This document shows, piece after piece, positions 1-4,892 of a stretch of DNA of 9,104 nt. The stretch's first letter is position 1. Every line of letters starts with the position of its first letter. Location of the stretch: positions 1 to 9,104 of the forward strand of contig JALUAR010000246.1 of NCBI GenBank assembly GCA_027050975.1, written 5' to 3'. The position numbers were made by a program, and so were the translations under genes. The stretch comes from Thermodesulfovibrio sp. Its GTDB lineage: Bacteria; Nitrospirota; Thermodesulfovibrionia; Thermodesulfovibrionales; JdFR-85. Under the pieces are notes generated by a model. The model was not told where the DNA came from, searched no databases, and saw nothing but the letters and a program-made list of their open reading frames with translations.

Positions 1-596
1 TGAGAAGATGGCGGGATGAAGCACCCTATGATTTTGAGTTTACTGTAAAGGCATGGCAGCTTATTACCCATCCTTCCGAAAGCCCCACCTACAGACGACT
101 TAAAAGAGAGATTAAAAAGAAGGATTGCTATGGTTATTTCCGTCCAACAGAAGAGGTCCTTCAGGCCTGGGAAGAAACAGTGGAGATAGCAGCGATACTG
201 AAAGCTAAGATTATTCTTTTGCAAACACCCAGAAGCTTTACTCCTGGGCATGGAAATATAGAAAACATGAGAAGTTTTTTTCAAAGGATCAGGAGGAGGG
301 GGCTTATTTTGGTTTTTGAGCCAAGGGGGTGGGATAAGGAAAGTATTGTAAAGGTCTGTCAGGAGTTTGATCTTGTCCATGTTGTTGACCCTTTTAAAGC
401 TGAACCACTGTGGGGAGATTTCTTATATTTCAGGCTGCATGGGATCAAAGGATACAGGTCAAGCTATTCAGATGAGGACCTCCTTCAGCTTAAAAAAGCG
501 ATTCTTACAAAATACAAAAAAACAGCCTATGTTCTCTTCAATAATGTTACAATGCTGAATGATGCAGAGAGATTTAAAGCCCAGATACAGCGATAA
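1..596 (+). CDS. DUF72 (YecE-like) family protein, 5'-truncated by window edge
   Basis: The reading frame is open from base 3 through the left edge to TAA at 594-596, giving 197 visible residues. The GTG at 180 is therefore an internal codon and not the start. The part before it reads FEFTVKAWQLITH followed by PTYRRLK, a hallmark of the DUF72 family. Further on are ILLQTPRSF, LVFEPRG, a YFRLHG segment and a C-terminal YVLFNN segment, all in the family order. DUF72 proteins are about 240-300 residues long with a TIM-barrel-like fold and no firmly established reaction, so I give none. About 50-100 N-terminal residues probably lie outside the window. No signal peptide or membrane segment is seen in the visible part. 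The gene ends 258 bp before the redox operon and shows no functional link to it. I see no convincing U-tailed terminator directly after its stop. Family assignment is firm; function is unknown. Confidence 0.9.
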   Translation, partial: RRWRDEAPYDFEFTVKAWQLITHPSESPTYRRLKREIKKKDCYGYFRPTEEVLQAWEETVEIAAILKAKIILLQTPRSFTPGHGNIENMRSFFQRIRRRGLILVFEPRGWDKESIVKVCQEFDLVHVVDPFKAEPLWGDFLYFRLHGIKGYRSSYSDEDLLQLKKAILTKYKKTAYVLFNNVTMLNDAERFKAQIQR

Positions 597-683
597 GATC
601 CATACCTCTCCTTCCAGGGATTGTCGGTTTTTCGTTACTGCTGGATCTGCGTAAAGGATTGACAGAGTAAAGGAGAAGTAATG

Positions 684-727
684 GTGTATAAAAAAATATA
701 CACAGAGGTGTATATTATAACTATACA
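684..727. promoter_or_regulatory. Tandem operator-like palindromes (candidate upstream activator sites)
   Basis: Two inverted repeats of the same motif lie in tandem. The first is a perfect GTGTATA (684-690), six A's, TATACAC (697-703). The second is TGTATA (709-714), seven bases, TATACA (722-727), and it is preceded by the same G at 708. The dyad centres are about 24.5 bp apart. They lie about 120-145 bp upstream of the start predicted for the sigma-54 promoter at 813-828, the usual distance for sites of AAA+ enhancer-binding proteins. Neither palindrome is followed by a T-run, so a terminator for the preceding gene is unlikely. The repeats are seen directly; their role and the identity of the binding protein are inferred. 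Confidence 0.6.
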
Positions 728-812
728 TTTTGATGGAATTCAGTAGTCCGATGAGTAGCTAATTTCGTTGTATTAGCCTCTGTTTCGGTGTCCTGGAGCT
801 GGTTGTTGCAAT

Positions 813-828
813 TGGCAAGGAACTTGCT
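813..828 (+). promoter_or_regulatory. Sigma-54 (RpoN) -24/-12 promoter
   Basis: The sequence TGGCAAGGAACTTGCT matches the sigma-54 consensus TGGCAC-N5-TTGCW. The invariant GG (814-815) and GC (826-827) have the required 12-bp offset. Transcription would begin near 838-839. That leaves a leader of only about 16 nt, which still contains the whole ribosome binding site AAAGGAGGT (841-849) before ATG at 855. No better sigma-70 style promoter is seen between here and the start. A sigma-54 promoter requires an ATP-dependent activator; none is encoded in the window, and the two receiver proteins of the operon lack the AAA+ and helix-turn-helix domains. Confidence 0.7.
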
Positions 829-854
829 TTAGTTAAAGTGAAAGGAGGTGGCTT

Positions 855-1616
855 ATGGAAAAAGGCAAAATCATAGTACTTGATGATGATCCGGTGGTTA
901 CCCTCAGTTGTAAGAGGATCCTTGGTGCTGAGGGATACAATATTACCACTGTAAGTAGGGGAGAGGATGCCCTTAGAGAGCTGGAGAAGGAGGAGTATGA
1001 TCTTCTTATAACGGATATCCGGCTTCCTGACACTTCAGGCATTGAGGTTCTTAGAGAGTCTCGTGTTATCCAGCCGAACACGGATGTGGTGGTGATTACA
1101 GGTTATCCCACACTTGAAGATGCAAAAGAATCCATCAGACTCGGAGCCTTTGAATACATTGAGAAGCCCTTCACGCCAGAGTTCATGATAAATGTTGCGA
1201 AGAAGGTCTTTGACAGAAGAGGATGGATTCTGAGGCAGGCATACATTAATGAGTTCCGTGACTACATAGTGCCACTCAGGGACAAAGAGAATCCGGTAAT
1301 ATTTTACAAAGAGGGAGTCTGGGCAAGACCGACAAAGAGCGGCTTGTGGGAGATAGGTTATGACCTCAGATACGAAATGGCAGCAGGTGAGATGCTATAT
1401 GTGGATTATCTCAATGTTCAGAAGGTGAAGGCAGGAGAGCCCTTTGCCAGTTTGCTTACAGGTTCTGGCAAGATTATCGATGTTCCCTCACCAATGACTG
1501 CAGAGATAAAAGAGATTAACACGAAAGCCAATGATATAATATGCTCGCTATTCAAGGAACACCTATCCGAAGGCTGGCTTGTCTGGCTTGCAAGGGTGGT
1601 TCCACTGGAGTTATAG
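855..1616 (+). CDS. Response regulator receiver domain fused to a GcvH-like domain
   Basis: The protein has 253 residues. Residues 4-120 form a complete receiver domain: acidic cluster D10-D11-D12, phospho-acceptor D54 in LLITDIRLP, switch T82 in VVITGYP and K104 in IEKPF. Residues about 146-250 resemble glycine cleavage H-protein (biotinyl/lipoyl hammerhead fold): EGVWAR, then VQKVKAGEPFASL, DVPSPMTAEIKEIN and finally SEGWLVWL, in the H-protein order. The lipoyl-lysine segment (ESVKA in true H proteins) is replaced by TGSGK, so the modified lysine aligns with glycine, with K206 one position later. Lipoylation therefore looks lost or shifted. There is no DNA-binding output domain. ATG at 855 is set by AGGAGGT five bases upstream. 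It is the first gene after the sigma-54 promoter, 51 bp before a second receiver fusion. I infer a phosphorylation-dependent protein-protein regulator or adaptor for the redox complex encoded next; that role is not established. Confidence 0.85.
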   Translation: MEKGKIIVLDDDPVVTLSCKRILGAEGYNITTVSRGEDALRELEKEEYDLLITDIRLPDTSGIEVLRESRVIQPNTDVVVITGYPTLEDAKESIRLGAFEYIEKPFTPEFMINVAKKVFDRRGWILRQAYINEFRDYIVPLRDKENPVIFYKEGVWARPTKSGLWEIGYDLRYEMAAGEMLYVDYLNVQKVKAGEPFASLLTGSGKIIDVPSPMTAEIKEINTKANDIICSLFKEHLSEGWLVWLARVVPLEL

Positions 1617-1667
1617 AATGCAGCATGACAGAGGGATTTAAAGAATTAACGAATAAAGGAGGAAGGT

Positions 1668-2531
1668 ATGGAAGGAAATATCCTGATTGTTGATGATGAA
1701 GAGGTTGTTATAAAGAGCTGTGAAAGGATACTGACTCCGGAGGGATATAATGTAAAAGGGGTAACCAGTGCCAGGGATGCCATGGAGATGCTTAAAAACG
1801 GAGAGTTTGATCTCGTGATTACAGATCTTAAAATGCCCGGAGTTGACGGGCTTGAGTTGATTCACTGGATACACAAAAGCAATCCCAGACTTGGAATAGT
1901 TGTTATCACAGGATATCCTTCTCAGGAAAGCATTAAAGAGGCGTTGGAGTACGGAATTATAGATTATCTGCCCAAGCCCTTCTCTCCCCAGCTACTACTT
2001 GATGTGACAGAGAAGGCAATCAATGCGGTGAAGGCCAAAAAAGAGGAAGAGAAACCCATAGAGGTGGCCGATGTTGAAGCCAAATACAATGAGATTATGG
2101 AGGTAATCAGAAAAAATAAGGATAAGCCCGGCTCCTTAATCCCCATACTTCAGCAGACTCAAGAGATTCTCGGGTATCTTCCTCCCACGGTTCAGAGGCT
2201 TATAGCAAAAGAGCTTAACATACCGGTAAGTGAGGTTCACGGGGTTGTCTCATTCTATTCCTTCTTCACAATGAAACCGAAAGGAAAGCATAATTTGAGA
2301 GTCTGCCTTGGCACAGCCTGTTACGTCAAGAGGGCAAATGAGATACTTGCTAAGATAAAAGAGGTCTTAGGAATAGAGGAAGGGGGAATCACAAAGGACA
2401 GAAAGTTCTCCCTTGAGACTGTTCGTTGTCTGGGTGCTTGCGGACTTGCACCTGTTGTCGTAGTTGATCATGATACTCACGGAGCTGTTGATCCGGTGAA
2501 GGTGGAAGATATAATCAAAAAATACGAGTAA
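1668..2531 (+). CDS. Receiver domain fused to NuoE/HndA-type [2Fe-2S] subunit
   Basis: This 287-residue protein is about 120 residues longer than usual NuoE/HndA subunits (roughly 160-170) because a receiver domain is attached at the front. Residues 4-120 have D9/D10, phospho-acceptor D53 in VITDLKMP, T81 in VVITGYP and K103 in LPKPF, so all receiver chemistry residues are present. A charged Lys/Glu linker (about 122-136) leads into the NuoE domain: ILGYLPP, then VHGVVSFYSFF, then the thioredoxin-like [2Fe-2S] ligands C213 and C218 (CLGTAC) and C254 and C258 (CLGAC). NuoE pairs with NuoF and carries a [2Fe-2S] cluster near the FMN. The two parts are joined in one frame with no internal ribosome binding site or stop, so I see no sign of a sequencing artefact. 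AGGAGG sits just upstream of ATG 1668. The receiver resembles that of the preceding gene closely, suggesting duplication. HndB-like, NuoF and NuoG genes follow. Direct phosphorylation control of the complex is my inference. Confidence 0.93.
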   Translation: MEGNILIVDDEEVVIKSCERILTPEGYNVKGVTSARDAMEMLKNGEFDLVITDLKMPGVDGLELIHWIHKSNPRLGIVVITGYPSQESIKEALEYGIIDYLPKPFSPQLLLDVTEKAINAVKAKKEEEKPIEVADVEAKYNEIMEVIRKNKDKPGSLIPILQQTQEILGYLPPTVQRLIAKELNIPVSEVHGVVSFYSFFTMKPKGKHNLRVCLGTACYVKRANEILAKIKEVLGIEEGGITKDRKFSLETVRCLGACGLAPVVVVDHDTHGAVDPVKVEDIIKKYE

Positions 2532-2543
2532 AGGGAGGATAAG

Positions 2544-2927
2544 ATGCCAAAACTGACAGTAGAAGACCTGAAAAGAATTAAGGAGGAATATAAAGCAAAG
2601 AGGGCTTTGAGAGAAGGGGAGCAGAGGGTGCGAGTTACCGTACATATGGGGACATGCGGGCTTGCTGCAGGTGCAAGGGAGATAATGAATGTAATCATGG
2701 AAGAGCTTGAAAAGGCAGGGGTTACAGATGTGGCAGTTACCACCTCTGGCTGTGCAGGGCTCTGTAGCCGGGAGCCGATGATAACAGTGGAGGTTATTAA
2801 TGAACCGCCTGTTAAATATGTGGATCTGAATGAGGAAAAGACCAGAAAGATTGTTCAGGAGCATATTATCGGAGGCAAGGTGGTGGAAGACCTGGCCTTT
2901 GTCCAGGGATGCGAAACCTCTTATTGA
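2544..2927 (+). CDS. HndB-like (2Fe-2S) ferredoxin-fold small subunit
   Basis: The product has 127 residues. After a charged N-terminal helix (1-28) it has a thioredoxin-like ferredoxin pattern: VHMGTCG at 33-39 with C38, then SGCAGLC with C70 and C74, then EPMITVEV and a PVKYVDL strand, ending near C123. This is the arrangement of HndB, the small subunit of NADP-reducing hydrogenases, and it also resembles the N-terminal domain of the NuoF-like neighbour. Only three cysteines stand at the expected ligand places: the second cysteine of the usual CxxxxC is replaced in CGLAAG. A normal four-Cys [2Fe-2S] site is therefore incomplete unless C123 helps. The gene starts 12 bp after the receiver-NuoE stop with GGGAGG at 2533-2538, and ends 54 bp before the NuoF-like gene. 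It probably assembles with the complex. Family assignment is good; a bound cluster is uncertain. Confidence 0.85.
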   Translation: MPKLTVEDLKRIKEEYKAKRALREGEQRVRVTVHMGTCGLAAGAREIMNVIMEELEKAGVTDVAVTTSGCAGLCSREPMITVEVINEPPVKYVDLNEEKTRKIVQEHIIGGKVVEDLAFVQGCETSY

Positions 2928-2981
2928 TTGAAGAGTTGAATATTGAAGATTCAAATTTAAGCGAAATTTACGGAGGTATAG

Positions 2982-4823
2982 ATGGAGAGATACAGAGCCA
3001 ATTTAATGCTTTGTGGTGGCACAGGATGTATTGCAAGTGGTTCTCTTAAGGTCAAGGAGGCACTTGAGGAGGAATTAAGAAAGAGGGGGCTTGACAAGGA
3101 GATAGTGGTAACCCTTACGGGTTGTAACGGATTCTGTGCCCAGGGACCTCTGCTTATTGTCCATCCTGATGAGATATTTTATGAGAAGCTGAAACCGGAG
3201 GATATCTCCTATCTGGTGGAGGAGCATTTTGTTAAAGGCAGACCAGTTGAAAAGTTCATGTATCGTGAGCCTGGCAAGAAGGCTGCGGTGCCAACAATGT
3301 CCGAGATTCCCTTCTTTAAACACCAGGTTCTCAGGGCTCTCAGAAACAAGGGACTTATCGATCCGGAAAGCATTGACGACTATATTGCAAGGGACGGATA
3401 CATGGCAGCAGCCAAGGCACTGCTTGAGATGACTCCCGAGCAGATAATAAAAGAGATTAAGGATTCAGGACTGAGAGGCCGTGGCGGTGCAGGCTTCCCC
3501 ACAGGTCTTAAGTGGGAGCTATGTGCCAGGGCCCAGGGAGATCAGAAATATATTCTCTGCAACGGTGACGAAGGTGACCCGGGTGCCTTTATGGACAGGA
3601 GTATCATGGAGGCAGACCCCCATGTTGTTCTGGAAGGGATGATAATCGGTGCAAGGGCTATAGGAGCTACAAAGGGTTATATATATGTGAGGGCAGAATA
3701 TCCCCTTGCAGTCAGAAGGCTTCAGCTAGCCATTGATCAGGCAAAGGAGTACGGACTTCTTGGAGAAAACATTCTCAACTCAGGGTTCAGCCTGGATATA
3801 GAGATATATCAGGGAGCAGGTGCCTTTGTATGCGGTGAAGAGACAGCCCTGATGCGATCCCTTGAAGGCAAAAGGGGAATGCCCATACCAAGACCTCCGT
3901 TCCCTGTCAATAAGGGTCTCTGGGGAAAACCTACTGTTTTGAATAATGTTGAGACCTATGCCAATATCCCCCAGATTATTCTTAACGGAGCAGACTGGTT
4001 CAGAAGTCTCGGTACGGAAAAATCCACAGGTACCAAGGTCTTTGCACTGACAGGTGCTGTTAATAACATAGGTCTTATTGAGGTGCCGATGGGTATTCCT
4101 CTGCGAACAATTATTTATGACATTGGCGGTGGCATCAAGAAGGGTAGAAAGTTCAAGGCTGTCCAGCTTGGTGGCCCCTCGGGAGGATGTATCCCCGAAC
4201 ATCTGCTTGACACTCCTGTTACCTACGAAGATATCGTTAAGACCGGTGCAATTGTGGGTTCCGGCGGTATGGTGGTTATGGATGATTCCAACTGCATGGT
4301 TAATGTGGCGAGATTCTTCCTGGAGTTTACTGCAGATGAGTCCTGCGGAAAGTGTCCGCCCTGCAGAATCGGAACCAGGGTGATGCTTGACAAACTTATA
4401 GATATTACAGAGGGTCGAGGCAAGGAGGGTGATATAGAACTGCTTGAAGACCTATCAAAGGATATTATAAAAACCTCCCTTTGCGGTCTCGGACAGACAG
4501 CCCCGAACCCGGTGCTGACTACTATAAGATACTTCAGGGATGAGTATGAATCACATATTCATGAGAAGTGGTGCAAGGCTGGGGTCTGTAGAGAGCTCTC
4601 CACCTTTTATATTGATGCAGAAGCATGCAAGGGCTGCGGTGTATGTGCCAGAGCATGTCCACAGAATGCGATTACAGGTGAGAAGAAGAAACCCCATGAG
4701 ATTAATCAGGAACTCTGCATCAAGTGCAGGACATGTTATGAGAAATGCAAATTCGGTGCAGTAAAGGTTGGTCCAAGGGATATGTTCAAAAAGGAGAAGG
4801 TGGGTGAAGAGGTGAAGGTATGA
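2982..4823 (+). CDS. NuoF/HndC/HydB-type NAD(P)H-binding FMN and iron-sulfur subunit
   Basis: This 613-residue flavoprotein is where NAD(P)H exchanges electrons with FMN. Domains in order: an N-terminal thioredoxin-like [2Fe-2S] domain with C11, C16, C48 and C52; the NuoF core with GRGGAGFPTG (167-175 region), NGDEGDPGAFMDR (194-206), GAGAFVCGEETAL (278-290) and LNNVETYANIP; the NuoF [4Fe-4S] ligands C455, C458, C461 (CGKCPPC) and C501; then a C-terminal bacterial ferredoxin with C549, C552, C555, C559 and C579, C582, C585, C589 for two [4Fe-4S] clusters. This longer form is typical of HndC, HydB and HoxF-like proteins, not of complex I NuoF of about 440 residues. H525, H527, C531 and C536 lie between the core and the ferredoxin, where structures of HydB-type enzymes show a hinge metal site (from memory). 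GGAGGT at 2972-2977 sets the start. The protein is expected in the cytoplasm, paired with the receiver-NuoE and NuoG products. The physiological electron partner is unknown. Confidence 0.95.
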   Translation: MERYRANLMLCGGTGCIASGSLKVKEALEEELRKRGLDKEIVVTLTGCNGFCAQGPLLIVHPDEIFYEKLKPEDISYLVEEHFVKGRPVEKFMYREPGKKAAVPTMSEIPFFKHQVLRALRNKGLIDPESIDDYIARDGYMAAAKALLEMTPEQIIKEIKDSGLRGRGGAGFPTGLKWELCARAQGDQKYILCNGDEGDPGAFMDRSIMEADPHVVLEGMIIGARAIGATKGYIYVRAEYPLAVRRLQLAIDQAKEYGLLGENILNSGFSLDIEIYQGAGAFVCGEETALMRSLEGKRGMPIPRPPFPVNKGLWGKPTVLNNVETYANIPQIILNGADWFRSLGTEKSTGTKVFALTGAVNNIGLIEVPMGIPLRTIIYDIGGGIKKGRKFKAVQLGGPSGGCIPEHLLDTPVTYEDIVKTGAIVGSGGMVVMDDSNCMVNVARFFLEFTADESCGKCPPCRIGTRVMLDKLIDITEGRGKEGDIELLEDLSKDIIKTSLCGLGQTAPNPVLTTIRYFRDEYESHIHEKWCKAGVCRELSTFYIDAEACKGCGVCARACPQNAITGEKKKPHEINQELCIKCRTCYEKCKFGAVKVGPRDMFKKEKVGEEVKV

Positions 4824-4892
4824 TGTTAAGTGTTGAGTTTTTAGTTCCGGTTTTTCGGGTTTGAAAGATAAATTTCAAGGAGGAAGATAGAT

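Noticed and set aside
180..596. Separate 138-residue gene starting at GTG 180
   Set aside because: The same frame is open upstream to the window edge and encodes conserved DUF72 sequence, so 180 is an internal valine codon.
596..648. AGATCC (596-601) / GGATCT (643-648) as a terminator of the DUF72 gene
   Set aside because: A six-base stem with a 41-nt loop and no T-run is not a credible intrinsic terminator.
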